Assembly: GCF_022352215.1 (NCBI RefSeq)
Contig: NZ_JAKRWF010000007.1
Location: 24,291 to 88,290 of the forward strand
Length of the DNA stretch: 64,000 nt
From: Flavihumibacter cheonanensis
Lineage (GTDB): Bacteria; Bacteroidota; Bacteroidia; Chitinophagales; Chitinophagaceae
Direction: 5' to 3'
Every line of letters starts with the position of its first letter. Position 1 is the first letter of the stretch. Below the pieces are notes generated by a model. The model was not told the DNA's origin and ran no database searches. It worked only from the letters and a program-made list of their open reading frames with translations. Below are positions 18,346-27,375 of this stretch, one piece after another. The position numbers and the translations under genes are program-made.

Positions 18346-19140
18346 TTAGCGCCGAAGGATTCGGATCGCAACGCGACGAAAATCAATCTCCTGGCCTTCC
18401 GACTGAAGTGCGATAAATCCTTTTTTCAGGGGAGTTCCATCAATTTTGATGGCGGGGTTGAAATTATTTACCACACCCCCACCGATTTGCGGTTTAGAAT
18501 ACTGCAGAACGGTATCACCATTAATGATGTGTTTAATAAGGCTATCTCCCAAAACAATAGCTTCCGCAGTTACCCATTGATCTCCATCAAAGGTTTTCGA
18601 CCTGGAGTCAATACAATGCCGGGTATCCAGCTTGCCTTCGTATTCCACATTGGTGCCGGGCGTACAGAGGTTACCGGTAGTACGGGGCTTACCATCACCC
18701 AACCCGCCCAGGAATTGCATTTCGATGGAGATGGGCCAATCCTGGTCTTTCAACATGGTGCGGGGGTCCTGGGAATGCAGCATTACCCCACTGTTACGAT
18801 AGGTATAACCCGGTGCATCTTCCTTGAATTTTCCAGTAAATCTATATTCAACCAGCAAGTGATAGTGCGAAAAAGGACGTTTGAAATACAAATGCGCAAA
18901 CTGGTCATTATAAGCACCATACTGATCATACCGAACCTTAATAAGACCATCCTCCACCCGGAAAGTATTTCCAAAATTCACTCCCACATCGTGATGATTC
19001 ACCTTTACGATCCAGTTGCGGATATGCTTGCCATTGAAGAGTTCTATCCACTTCTTTTCATCAGAGCCATGCTGTGAAAAGGAGCAGACGAAGACCAGCA
19101 ACGCAATCGGTGCTACCGAAAAAAGCCTGTAACGGTTCAT
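18346..19140 (-). CDS. DUF1080 family secreted protein (3-keto-disaccharide hydrolase type)
   Basis: After an N-terminal signal segment (FSVAPIALLVFVCSFS) the protein begins KKWIELFNGKHIRNWIVK, the typical opening of the DUF1080 concanavalin-like fold. Later motifs GVMLHSQDPRTM and WPISIEMQFLGG also fit, and the protein ends in the family's usual EGQEIDFRRVAI. Members of this family hydrolyse or process 3-keto-glycosides, or bind glycans. It is the 3'-most gene of the locus that also carries a GMC oxidoreductase and a Gfo/Idh enzyme, which supports the 3-keto-sugar reading. A TAGCTTTG element four bases before the ATG suggests it can also be transcribed alone. Confidence 0.85.
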   Translation of the reverse strand: MNRYRLFSVAPIALLVFVCSFSQHGSDEKKWIELFNGKHIRNWIVKVNHHDVGVNFGNTFRVEDGLIKVRYDQYGAYNDQFAHLYFKRPFSHYHLLVEYRFTGKFKEDAPGYTYRNSGVMLHSQDPRTMLKDQDWPISIEMQFLGGLGDGKPRTTGNLCTPGTNVEYEGKLDTRHCIDSRSKTFDGDQWVTAEAIVLGDSLIKHIINGDTVLQYSKPQIGGGVVNNFNPAIKIDGTPLKKGFIALQSEGQEIDFRRVAIRILRR

Positions 19141-19144
19141 GCGT

Positions 19145-19152
19145 CAAAGCTA
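19145..19152 (-). promoter_or_regulatory. Predicted -7 element of the DUF1080 gene
   Basis: Minus-strand TAGCTTTG matches TAnnTTTG and ends four bases before the ATG at 19140, so a transcript from here would be leaderless or nearly so. No -33 TTTG is obvious. Confidence 0.4.
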
Positions 19153-19161
19153 ACTATTTTA

Positions 19162-19214
19162 CTCCGCTTTGGCAGATGGCACCGGACAAGTGGCATCCGC
19201 CGAGGCGGAGTGGA
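19162..19214. repeat. Dispersed palindromic repeat unit, degenerate copy
   Basis: Contains CACCGGACAAGTGG (19180-19193), a one-unit variant of the 14-bp unit at 54016 and 26165. It is followed by the hairpin TCCGCC-GA-GGCGGA and the shared tail GGAGTGGAG. The outer ends ACTCCGC and GCGGAGT are inverted. It fills the gap between the GH3 stop and DUF1080 start. Confidence 0.55.
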
Positions 19215-19218
19215 GGGA

Positions 19219-21507
19219 TCAGCGGGACCAGCGGAAGTTGGCAGACTGGGTATCGCGGGAATTGGCACCAATGAATACAGTAAACTCCCCCGGCTCCCAA
19301 TCATAGCGAAGGTTATGATCGTAGAACTTCAGAAGATCATTTGTTATTTCAAAGCTGATCTCTTTTGATTCACCCGGCTGCAACAGGATCTTCTTAAATC
19401 CTTTTAATTCCTTGAGCGGACGGGTATTGCTGGCTACGATATCACGGATATAGAGTTGAACCACTTCTTCCCCAGCGAATTTTCCACTATTGGTTACGGT
19501 TACCCGGGCAATTAATTTTTCTGCACCTTTCAGGGATGACTTACTTAGTGCAACCGGACTGTAATCAAACTTCGTATAACTAAGTCCGTAACCAAATGGA
19601 TACAGTGGCGTATTGGAAACATCCAGGTAATTTGAACGGAACTTCTGGAACTCATCGCCCACCAAGGGACGTCCGGTATTCTTGTAACTGTAGTAAATCG
19701 GAATTTGTCCCACATTTCGTGGAAAGGTAACCGGTAGTTTGCCAGATGGATTCACATCGCCAAATAATACATCACTGATTGCATATCCTGCTTCCGAACC
19801 ACCAAACCATACATTCAAAATGGCGGGAAGCTTTTTATCTTCTTCTACAATCGTGAGCGGGCGGCCAGTAAAGAGCACCATTACAACAGGTTTGCCGGTT
19901 GCCATCAACGCATCCAGTAGTTTTTTCTGGCTGTTTGGCAGGTTGAGATCGGTTCTGCTGGAAGCTTCACCCGTGAATTCGGCCAACTCTCCCATTGCAG
20001 CTACCACTACGTCAGACTGCAGGGCCAAACGCACTGCTTCAGCAATCAGTGTATCCGGATGTCTTGAATCCCGTTGCCAGGGTTTTCCAAATACGCTGGT
20101 ACGTGCCTCCAAAGCAGAATCCTCCGTAACATTCGCACCTTTCGCATACCGAACATTCACACCTGAGCCTGCAACTTCTTTTAGTCCGGCCAGCAGCGAG
20201 GTAGCTTTGGAAACATCTGCTGAAACCGACCAGGTTCCCACCATGTTTTCTTTCGCATCTGCAAGTGGGCCAACCAATGCAATGGACCCCTTTTTTGCAA
20301 GCGGCAATACACCCTGGTTCTTCAGCAGGACGAAAGAACGAGCAGCTGTTTCTCGCGCAACTTTTCTATGAGTTGCTGAAAATATTTCCGAAGCGGCTCT
20401 CTGCTCATTGCAATACCGAAATGGATCTTCAAAGAGTCCTAGTTTGTACTTGGCTTCCAGTACCATCCTGCAAGCGCGATCAATATCCGTCATTGTAATT
20501 TTACCTTCTTTCAAGGAAGCTTCGAGCGTAGTTAAAAACCCTTCCCCCACCATATCCATATCGAGTCCGGCTTTAACAGCCAGAGCAGATACCTGCTTAA
20601 GATCACCCAGCCCATGGTCGATCATTTCATTAATCGATGTGTAATCCGAAACAACCATTCCTTTGAAACCCCATTGTTTACGCAACAGGTCAGTCAGCAA
20701 CCATTTGTTCGCACTGGCGGGAATACCATCAACATCATTAAAAGAACTCATAACCGTACCAACACCAGCATCAATGGCGGCTTTATAAGGCGGTAAATAA
20801 TCGTTGAACATTTTAATGCGGCTCATATCAACAGAGTGATAATCGCGGCCCGCTTCAGCTGCACCATAAAGGGCAAAATGTTTCACGCAGGCAAGCAGGG
20901 TATTATCTGCAGCTAAATCCTTGCCCTGGTAACCCTTTACCATAGCTGCCGCGATGGCTGAACCGAGAAAGGGATCTTCTCCTGAACCTTCCGAAATCCT
21001 TCCCCAGCGCGGATCACGTGATATATCAACCATGGGGGAAAAGGTCCAGTTCAGTCCGTCTGCCGTAGCTTCCTGTGCGGCGATCCGGGCTGATTGCTCA
21101 ATTCGTTGCATATCCCAGGAAGCTGCCAATCCCAATGGAATAGGAAAAATGGTGCGGTACCCATGAATAACATCCATTCCAAAAATGATGGGAATTTTCA
21201 ACCGGCTTTGCTGAACAGCCAATTCCTGGATGCTGCGAATGCGCTGTGGAGAGGAAACACTAAAGATGCCACCCACTTTACCCTGTTTGATTTTTTCTTC
21301 CACACCCGTACTAACAACCGAGCCGGTTGTTGCTTCACCTCCAACAACCAGATTCAGTTGTCCGATTTTTTCCTGGACTGTCATTTTAGCCATTAGCCCG
21401 GATACAAACTGATTCATTTTAGTTTGAGCAGTTTGGGAATGAACCGAACCAGGCAGCAAGAATGCCAGGACAATCAAGATGCGAAAAAGGGGTGCATTGT
21501 ATTTCAT
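19219..21507 (-). CDS. bglX: GH3 family beta-glucosidase (BglX-like)
   Basis: This secreted 762-residue enzyme starts at the ATG at 21507 with the signal peptide ending SVHSQ. It has the GH3 N-terminal barrel (KHFALYGAAEAGRDYHSVDM; nucleophile Asp in GMVVSDYTSI, about residue 286), the C-terminal alpha/beta domain (SFVLLKNQGVLPL, LFTGRPLTIVEE) and a fibronectin-III-like domain (about 660-750). It releases terminal beta-linked glucose, in the periplasm. In the locus it would finish degradation of oligosaccharides made by the GH144-like and GH30 enzymes. GH3 enzymes vary in linkage preference. Confidence 0.93.
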   Translation of the reverse strand: MKYNAPLFRILIVLAFLLPGSVHSQTAQTKMNQFVSGLMAKMTVQEKIGQLNLVVGGEATTGSVVSTGVEEKIKQGKVGGIFSVSSPQRIRSIQELAVQQSRLKIPIIFGMDVIHGYRTIFPIPLGLAASWDMQRIEQSARIAAQEATADGLNWTFSPMVDISRDPRWGRISEGSGEDPFLGSAIAAAMVKGYQGKDLAADNTLLACVKHFALYGAAEAGRDYHSVDMSRIKMFNDYLPPYKAAIDAGVGTVMSSFNDVDGIPASANKWLLTDLLRKQWGFKGMVVSDYTSINEMIDHGLGDLKQVSALAVKAGLDMDMVGEGFLTTLEASLKEGKITMTDIDRACRMVLEAKYKLGLFEDPFRYCNEQRAASEIFSATHRKVARETAARSFVLLKNQGVLPLAKKGSIALVGPLADAKENMVGTWSVSADVSKATSLLAGLKEVAGSGVNVRYAKGANVTEDSALEARTSVFGKPWQRDSRHPDTLIAEAVRLALQSDVVVAAMGELAEFTGEASSRTDLNLPNSQKKLLDALMATGKPVVMVLFTGRPLTIVEEDKKLPAILNVWFGGSEAGYAISDVLFGDVNPSGKLPVTFPRNVGQIPIYYSYKNTGRPLVGDEFQKFRSNYLDVSNTPLYPFGYGLSYTKFDYSPVALSKSSLKGAEKLIARVTVTNSGKFAGEEVVQLYIRDIVASNTRPLKELKGFKKILLQPGESKEISFEITNDLLKFYDHNLRYDWEPGEFTVFIGANSRDTQSANFRWSR

Positions 21508-21522
21508 GGTAGTCAATTTTGA

Positions 21523-22263
21523 TCAATTTGTTTTTTTCAGATGGTACCTGATCTGTTTTTGCCAGATCAGGTACCCTTTAGGATTCATATGAAGACTGTC
21601 ACTGGTAAAGATCTCCCCAATTGGGCGACCATCCGATTGTAGCATTGCCTGGTAAACATCAATGTAGGTAGTTCCTTTCTGTGTGGCGAGGAAGGCTTTG
21701 ATTTGCTGATTAGCCTCCTTGAATTTTGGAAGTAGTGCAGCGCGACTCGGACTTGGTTTCATTGAAATATAACTGATAGGAACACGAGGTAAACGGACAC
21801 GTATATCCCAGAATAATTGTTTAAACCGATTTACCACTGTTGTAACAGTTACCGTATCTGCTGCAGCAAAATCGTTCTCTCCGCAATAGATCAGGATCTG
21901 TTTTGGATCATAGGGATAGATGATATAATCCTGGTACCTAATGAGGTCGGGAAGTGAAGAGCCTCCAAAGCCGCGATTAACAATCCGGTAACCAGGAAAA
22001 TAAGTAGCCACATCTTTCCAATAGGTGAAGGAAGAACTGCCGATCAGCAAAATTGATTTGGAAGCCGGCATTCGTATACTGTCTTCCTGTTGAAATTTTC
22101 GAATCGCCTCATAAAAGGGTTTACCCTGATAAAACGCCAGGGAGGGAGCTTTCGCATCATCTACTGATGGCACCTGTTGTTGAGCCAATACGGGCAACAT
22201 TGCCGTTGAAAAAAGAGCGATCAAAAGCGTACTTATCAAGATTTTTTTTGACGGAATTTGCAT
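21523..22263 (-). CDS. SGNH/GDSL-family hydrolase, secreted
   Basis: A signal peptide (ILISTLLIALFSTAMLPVLAQQ) precedes an SGNH hydrolase domain. Block I is ILLIGSSSFTYW with the nucleophilic Ser, block II has GFGGS, block III is YCGENDFAA, and the C-terminal catalytic Asp/His pair is in SDSLHMNPKGY. Such enzymes are usually carbohydrate or lipid esterases (for example removing acetyl groups). Its place between GH3 and GH43 genes suggests deacylation of the glycan substrate. It lies 16 bases before the GH3 start. Confidence 0.88.
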   Translation of the reverse strand: MQIPSKKILISTLLIALFSTAMLPVLAQQQVPSVDDAKAPSLAFYQGKPFYEAIRKFQQEDSIRMPASKSILLIGSSSFTYWKDVATYFPGYRIVNRGFGGSSLPDLIRYQDYIIYPYDPKQILIYCGENDFAAADTVTVTTVVNRFKQLFWDIRVRLPRVPISYISMKPSPSRAALLPKFKEANQQIKAFLATQKGTTYIDVYQAMLQSDGRPIGEIFTSDSLHMNPKGYLIWQKQIRYHLKKTN

Positions 22264-22274
22264 GTCCAGTTTAT

Positions 22275-24437
22275 TTAGTTTACCTGTTGTACGGGAGTTT
22301 TATCTGAAACGCCGTTTTCATTCACCGCTTCGATGGTGTAATAGTAAACCTTCTCTTTGTCCATTCCTTTAAAATAATACTCGTTTACATCATGCACCAT
22401 GATGCAATTGTACAACTTATCAGGAGCTGTTCCATAATAAATATTGTATGCATAAGCCTGATCAACCGGCGACCATTTGATATAGGCACTGCGTTTATCC
22501 TTCTCTGTTCTAAGTACCAGAAAAGTCTTCACAGCAGGGGGCCTGGATCCATTTCCCATTCCGAATACCCTGAAACCAGACAAGGCAAATTTTCCGGTTG
22601 GCATATGAATATTCTCCATTTTAAGGTAACGGGTTTTAATGGGATTTTTTAATTCAATGTAATCATGCGGAACATCTTTTTTGTTCTGACTTTTATCTAT
22701 GAGCAGGTTCCATTTTTTCCCATCCTGCGAATGAAAAATTTTATACTGATGATAGATATCAGTTTGTTTACCAAGAAATTCCGCATCCTGATCTGCATAG
22801 TTGAGTTGAATGGCATGTACTGTTGAGATTTCACCCAGGTCGGTCTGAATCCATTCGCCTTTATTGCCTGATGCCGCACTCCAATAGGTTTTAATAGACT
22901 CATCTACTGCGTTGTTAGCGGTATAACTGCCAAGGGTGGACGAAACCTGAACCGGTTTTTTAAAGTTGAGTAACATCCAGCCGGTAAAGCGGCTTTTACG
23001 ATGATCAGCCGGGCCATTGGGCAGGTAATGTGGATAGTCACCAAATGCGGTATTGGCATACATAATTCCATCTTCATCAAAACCTGCGGGCCAAATGCCA
23101 TTGCGACGTTCAAAGGTGTTTTTTACATTGACACCCATGGTTGAAACATGCCAGTAATTATTCCATGGATCCTGGTAAGTGGCACCATGTCCTGCTCCTC
23201 TTGCAAAACCTCCGGGTTTGAAGCTGACCGGATCGGATTGTGCAGTAAAAGGGCCCAGAGGTGAATCGCCCACTACAACGCCATCTGCATAGCCACTCAT
23301 TTCAGTACCAGGACCTCCCCACTGCAGATAATATTTTCCCTTGTGTTTGGTCATCCATGCACCTTCAATAAATCCATCCAAAAAAGTATTATCCATGTAT
23401 TCACCAAAGCGATGCCAGCCATAGCGCCAGTCTTCCAGGAAATACATTTCTTTCCTGGTTCCAATTGGCTGAAAGGTTTTGCGGTTTAATTCTATTCCGT
23501 ATAAAGGATAACGATTGCTACTGCCATTGTACATATAAAAGCGGCCGTCGTCGTCGAGGAAAAATGCAGGATCCCAACCACCGATCTCGAGTGAATCCAA
23601 TGCTTCCTTCCAATCATTCTCCTTAGGATTGGTACTCATCCAAAGTGGAAAATTGCTGGAATAGGTAGAACCAAAAACCAACATGGTATCACCAATAACA
23701 ACAGCTGCCGGTGCACATAATTCATCATACACTTTGTGATAAGGCTTGAGAAATTTCCGGGAAATAAAATTCCAGTTCAGCATATCGGAACTCCACCAGT
23801 ATCCCCATTGGTTAGTGGAGAAAAGATAATAATCTCCTTTATAGGTTACAATCACCGGGTCAGCAGTTGCGCGGTGCCGGCCCCATTCACTAAAATTAGG
23901 AATCGGGGTATAACCGTAATCGAGGTTGATGGGATTGCAATAAGTTGTTTGAGCTGTTGCTACTGATTTACCTGATTGTGCAAAGCACACATTCGAAGCG
24001 AAAACTAATACTAAAATGGAAAGTTTAGGGGAGAAAAAATGTTGGTCCAGGCTGTATTTGCCGGCACCCCTAAAGAAAAACAGCAATCCGATTAAAACAA
24101 ACATAAAGGGGTGTTGATCTCCATACCAGATCTTACCATTTCCAAGAATAAAAGTGATAAATAACATCGTTGCGATCATGGGCCATACTGCTAGCCGGGT
24201 AAAGAGCCCAATCGTTAGCAGGATACCGGAAATTAACTCCGAAGCTTTTCCAAGATATGCCATCGTGGTAGCTGTCTCTACAGAGAAGTATGGCATCCAG
24301 CCGGCATATTCTTTAATTTTTGCCCCATCAAACACTTCCCAACCGTGATAGGTCATCAACAATCCTGTAATGATTCTTACTAGGGCCCAACCGGGTTCCA
24401 GCCAGATTGTTTTTTGTGTAGCGTTGAAAGAGGCCAT
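22275..24437 (-). CDS. DoxX membrane domain fused to GH43-like hydrolase, F5/8 type C and FN3 domains
   Basis: Residues 1-138 are a complete DoxX-type four-helix protein (WALVRIITGLLMTYHGWEVF, GKASELISGILLTIGLFTR, GKYSLDQHFF). A second hydrophobic segment (LSILVLVFASNVCFAQ) reads like a signal peptide, then a GH43-like five-bladed propeller (about 165-475, starting ATADPVIVTYKGDYYLFS), a discoidin-like F5/8 type C domain (about 505-640) and a fibronectin-III domain (about 650-715). No ATG, GTG or TTG precedes the hydrophobic core in frame at the junction, so the second part cannot easily start alone. The fusion would anchor the hydrolase to the inner membrane, facing the periplasm. Confidence 0.82.
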   Translation of the reverse strand: MASFNATQKTIWLEPGWALVRIITGLLMTYHGWEVFDGAKIKEYAGWMPYFSVETATTMAYLGKASELISGILLTIGLFTRLAVWPMIATMLFITFILGNGKIWYGDQHPFMFVLIGLLFFFRGAGKYSLDQHFFSPKLSILVLVFASNVCFAQSGKSVATAQTTYCNPINLDYGYTPIPNFSEWGRHRATADPVIVTYKGDYYLFSTNQWGYWWSSDMLNWNFISRKFLKPYHKVYDELCAPAAVVIGDTMLVFGSTYSSNFPLWMSTNPKENDWKEALDSLEIGGWDPAFFLDDDGRFYMYNGSSNRYPLYGIELNRKTFQPIGTRKEMYFLEDWRYGWHRFGEYMDNTFLDGFIEGAWMTKHKGKYYLQWGGPGTEMSGYADGVVVGDSPLGPFTAQSDPVSFKPGGFARGAGHGATYQDPWNNYWHVSTMGVNVKNTFERRNGIWPAGFDEDGIMYANTAFGDYPHYLPNGPADHRKSRFTGWMLLNFKKPVQVSSTLGSYTANNAVDESIKTYWSAASGNKGEWIQTDLGEISTVHAIQLNYADQDAEFLGKQTDIYHQYKIFHSQDGKKWNLLIDKSQNKKDVPHDYIELKNPIKTRYLKMENIHMPTGKFALSGFRVFGMGNGSRPPAVKTFLVLRTEKDKRSAYIKWSPVDQAYAYNIYYGTAPDKLYNCIMVHDVNEYYFKGMDKEKVYYYTIEAVNENGVSDKTPVQQVN

Positions 24438-24448
24438 GTTGTCTGATT

Positions 24449-26140
24449 TTAGAGATTTCCATTTTTCATTTCAGCGGCAGCAAATTGCGCGGCCCTGGCA
24501 GCGAAAGCCATATACAAAATAGAGGGACTCTGATTACCGGTACTGGTCATGCAGGCGCCATCCGTTACAAAAACATTTTTACAGAGATGCAGTTGATTCC
24601 ATTCGTTGAGCAGGGAATTGGAAGGATCCGTACCCATGCGTACACCACCCATTTCATGAATATCGAGTCCGGGTGGTTGTTTCGAATCGTTTACGACAAT
24701 ATTAAAAGCACCACAGGCCTCCAGCATTTTTTCGCCTTCTGAAAGAAAATCCTGCAGCATTTTTTCATCGTTTTCATCATAATCGACAGCTGTTACCAGC
24801 AAGGGTATTCCCCATTGATCTTTTTCAGTTGGGTGCAGATAAACACGATTGCTTGCCTTTGGAATGGTTTCACCCTGCATATACATGTAGATCCTCCAGG
24901 GGCCAGGTTCGGTCAGCGCTTCCTTCAACTCTGAACCCATTTTATCCGGATGGCGATCTGCGTTTATCCATTCGCGATAGGCACCTGAAAAAATAGTGTA
25001 GCCCCCAATAAAATCCATTTCCTGTTTGCCGAGGTTACGGAAATTCGGAATCACGCATTCCGCTGGACGCCGGCCTTTGTAATAGCCATCTTCATGGCCT
25101 TTGATTTCCCCATTCATATAACCACGATAGTTGTGGAAACAGATATAACGACCAAGCAGATCATGGTCATTACCCAGGCCATTGGGGAAACGTTCTGATT
25201 TGCTATTGAGTAAGATCAGGTTGGTATTAAGCGCCGAAGCATTTACAAAAATGATGCGGGCAAAATAATCGGTGACAGCTTTTGTTTGGCTGTCTATCAC
25301 GCGCACCCCTGTTGCTTTTTGTTTGGCATCATCATAGAGAATGGAATGCACTACCGAATAGGGCCGAATGGTCAGGTTCCCTGTTTTTTCAGCCCAGGGA
25401 AGAGTACTGCTGTTGGAACTGAAATAGCCGCCAAATGGGCAACCACGCATGCAGAGGTTACGATTCTGGCAGGTGCCTCTGCCCTGCTCCAGGTGAATGG
25501 GTTCCGGTTGGGTAAGATGTGCCCAGCGACCCGAGATATAGTGCCGTTGAAATTTTCGCCACAAGGTTTCTCTGATGTCTGCTTCCACACAATTGAGTTC
25601 ATAGGCAGGGAGGAATTCACCATCGGGCATTGCCGGAATATTTTCCTTACTGCCACAAACACCAATAAATTTTTCAACATGACTGTACCAGGGTGCGATA
25701 TCCTTGTACCGGATTGGCCAATCGGTAGCAAAGCCATATTGTTTAGGAGCATTGAATTCAAAATCACTCCAACGTTGGCAGCTTCTGCCCCAGGTAAGGG
25801 ATTTTCCTCCAACCTGGTAACCGCGAATCCAGTCGAAGGGCTTTTCCTGTACATAGGGATGATCAGCATCTTCAATGAAAAAATGCTGTGTATCTTCTGA
25901 ATAACCGGCTGCTTTGGAAATGAGCGGATTGTTCTGACGTTGCTGTTGGGTGATATAGCCCCGGTGTTTGAATTCCCATGGATGTTTGTTCATACCGGGG
26001 TAATCCTTCAGATGTTCCACCATCCGGCCGCGCTCCAGCACCAGGGTTTTCAAGCCCTGCTCGCAGAGTTCTTTGGCAGCCCAGCCTCCGCTGATTCCAC
26101 TGCCTATTACAATTGCGTCGTATGTATGTTGATCACTCAT
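24449..26140 (-). CDS. GMC-family flavin oxidoreductase
   Basis: An FAD-binding Rossmann motif opens the protein (DAIVIGSGISGGWAAKELCE), followed by GGKSLTWGRSC and a Cys-rich segment (CQNRNLCMRGCPFGGY). The C-terminal GMC signature reads VTDGACMTSTGNQSPSILYMAF. Enzymes of this type in Bacteroidota oxidise sugars, often at C3 of glucosides, and usually pair with a small 'gluconate dehydrogenase subunit 3' protein. No such gene is adjacent here. No signal peptide is visible in this reading. It lies 11 bases before the DoxX-GH43 gene in the same operon. Confidence 0.9.
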   Translation of the reverse strand: MSDQHTYDAIVIGSGISGGWAAKELCEQGLKTLVLERGRMVEHLKDYPGMNKHPWEFKHRGYITQQQRQNNPLISKAAGYSEDTQHFFIEDADHPYVQEKPFDWIRGYQVGGKSLTWGRSCQRWSDFEFNAPKQYGFATDWPIRYKDIAPWYSHVEKFIGVCGSKENIPAMPDGEFLPAYELNCVEADIRETLWRKFQRHYISGRWAHLTQPEPIHLEQGRGTCQNRNLCMRGCPFGGYFSSNSSTLPWAEKTGNLTIRPYSVVHSILYDDAKQKATGVRVIDSQTKAVTDYFARIIFVNASALNTNLILLNSKSERFPNGLGNDHDLLGRYICFHNYRGYMNGEIKGHEDGYYKGRRPAECVIPNFRNLGKQEMDFIGGYTIFSGAYREWINADRHPDKMGSELKEALTEPGPWRIYMYMQGETIPKASNRVYLHPTEKDQWGIPLLVTAVDYDENDEKMLQDFLSEGEKMLEACGAFNIVVNDSKQPPGLDIHEMGGVRMGTDPSNSLLNEWNQLHLCKNVFVTDGACMTSTGNQSPSILYMAFAARAAQFAAAEMKNGNL

Positions 26141-26151
26141 ATTTTACTTTT

Positions 26152-26176
26152 ACCCGTCCGGTGCCACCGGACGGGT
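26152..26176. repeat. Dispersed palindromic repeat unit, perfect copy
   Basis: ACCCGTCCGGT (26152-26162) and ACCGGACGGGT (26166-26176) form a perfect 11-bp inverted repeat with a GCC loop, then the shared tail GGAGTG. The right arm is identical to the 14-bp unit repeated inside the GT39 gene at 54016. No T tract follows, so it is not a standard terminator. Confidence 0.7.
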
Positions 26177-26185
26177 GGAGTGAAG

Positions 26186-27346
26186 TTAGACAATAGGCCA
26201 GCGGAAGCTGGATTGAAGGCTGATTTTCTGGCCGGTTTGCGAAGAGGCGCGGGCGGACTCAATAATATCCAGCACGTGCAAGGCATGCTCGGGAGAAATC
26301 AGCGGTTCGTTTTTGTCGAGCAGGGATTTTGAAATCACGGTAGCTCCTTCCTGCCAGACATAGGTTCCAGGATCCGGAATGTGGCGCACAGGAGTTGGAG
26401 AATCCATGGTTGCAAGATCTACACCAAAAGGAGCCCAGTCATATCCTACCAATCCCATATTGCCCTTTGTACCCCAGATGGAAATCGTGTGCCTGTCCTG
26501 TCCCTTACCACCATGACCATACGGATCAAAATAATTAAACCCGCTCTGCACATGAGACAATACGCCACCTTCATGTTCCATGATGATCATCGCATTGTCT
26601 TCGGCCTCCACTTTTATTTTGCCCTTGTTATCGACAGTACGTTCAGGCGTAACAATGGTTGTCATGGCGATCACAGATTTCGCAGGACCCAACAGCCCTG
26701 TTAAGGTAGCAAGATTATAAACACCCAGATCAGGAAGACTGCCACCGCCTTTTTCATAGAAGAAAGCCGACCAGTGCGGTCCTTCATGGCCATAATGAGC
26801 ATGTGCCGCAGAAACCTTACCCAATTTACCTTCCTGAATGGCTTTGCTCATAAAGGCAAATTGCGGACTGTTTACCACTGCAGGTGCTCCCCAGATACGG
26901 AGCTTTTTTTCTCGGGCCATATCCAACAATGCTTTGCCTTCCTTATAGGTATTTGCCATCGGTTTTTCACTCCATACATGTTTGCCGGAAGCAAGGGCCA
27001 TTTTATTGAGCCGGCCATGCTCCTGCATATCAGTCAGATTCACAAGCAGATCAAAGGGTGCACCAGCAAGCTGCTGGTAGATATGTTCATACACATGCGG
27101 AACATTAAATTCTTTTGCCCGGTTCTTTGCTCTTTCCAGCACGATATCGCAAACACTCACCAGCTCCACATGCGCCGATTTGGAAAGATGTGGCAGGTAC
27201 TGTCCGGATACACTACCACAACCAACAATTCCGATTTTGATTTTTTTATTTTCCGTAAAAGCTACCGCTTCCAATGAGGAAAGCAGCAGGGCAGCACCTG
27301 CCATAGCAGACTGCTGGAGAAATTCTTTGCGGGATTGATTTTTCAT
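26186..27346 (-). CDS. Gfo/Idh/MocA-family oxidoreductase with Tat-like signal
   Basis: The ATG at 27346 gives an N-terminus with a twin-arginine-like motif (SRKEFLQQSAMAGAALLLSSLEAVA), common for exported members in Bacteroidota. The NAD(P)-binding site is IKIGIVGCGSVSGQYLPHL and the catalytic Lys lies in WSEKPMANTY. These enzymes oxidise or epimerise sugars; with the GMC and DUF1080 proteins it could act in 3-keto-glucoside metabolism. The Arg-Lys pair instead of Arg-Arg makes Tat export likely but not certain. Confidence 0.9.
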   Translation of the reverse strand: MKNQSRKEFLQQSAMAGAALLLSSLEAVAFTENKKIKIGIVGCGSVSGQYLPHLSKSAHVELVSVCDIVLERAKNRAKEFNVPHVYEHIYQQLAGAPFDLLVNLTDMQEHGRLNKMALASGKHVWSEKPMANTYKEGKALLDMAREKKLRIWGAPAVVNSPQFAFMSKAIQEGKLGKVSAAHAHYGHEGPHWSAFFYEKGGGSLPDLGVYNLATLTGLLGPAKSVIAMTTIVTPERTVDNKGKIKVEAEDNAMIIMEHEGGVLSHVQSGFNYFDPYGHGGKGQDRHTISIWGTKGNMGLVGYDWAPFGVDLATMDSPTPVRHIPDPGTYVWQEGATVISKSLLDKNEPLISPEHALHVLDIIESARASSQTGQKISLQSSFRWPIV

Positions 27347-27375
27347 ATGCAAGGTTTTAGCAATTGCTGTAACTA

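Noticed and set aside
25286..25900. 204-codon plus-strand frame inside the GMC oxidoreductase gene
   Set aside because: It is a shadow of a conserved enzyme; its composition is Cys/Phe-rich in a way typical for antisense frames.
26152..26176. Perfect hairpin as rho-independent terminator of the Gfo/Idh gene
   Set aside because: No T tract follows on either strand, and related units occur elsewhere including inside a gene, so a repeat element is the better reading.
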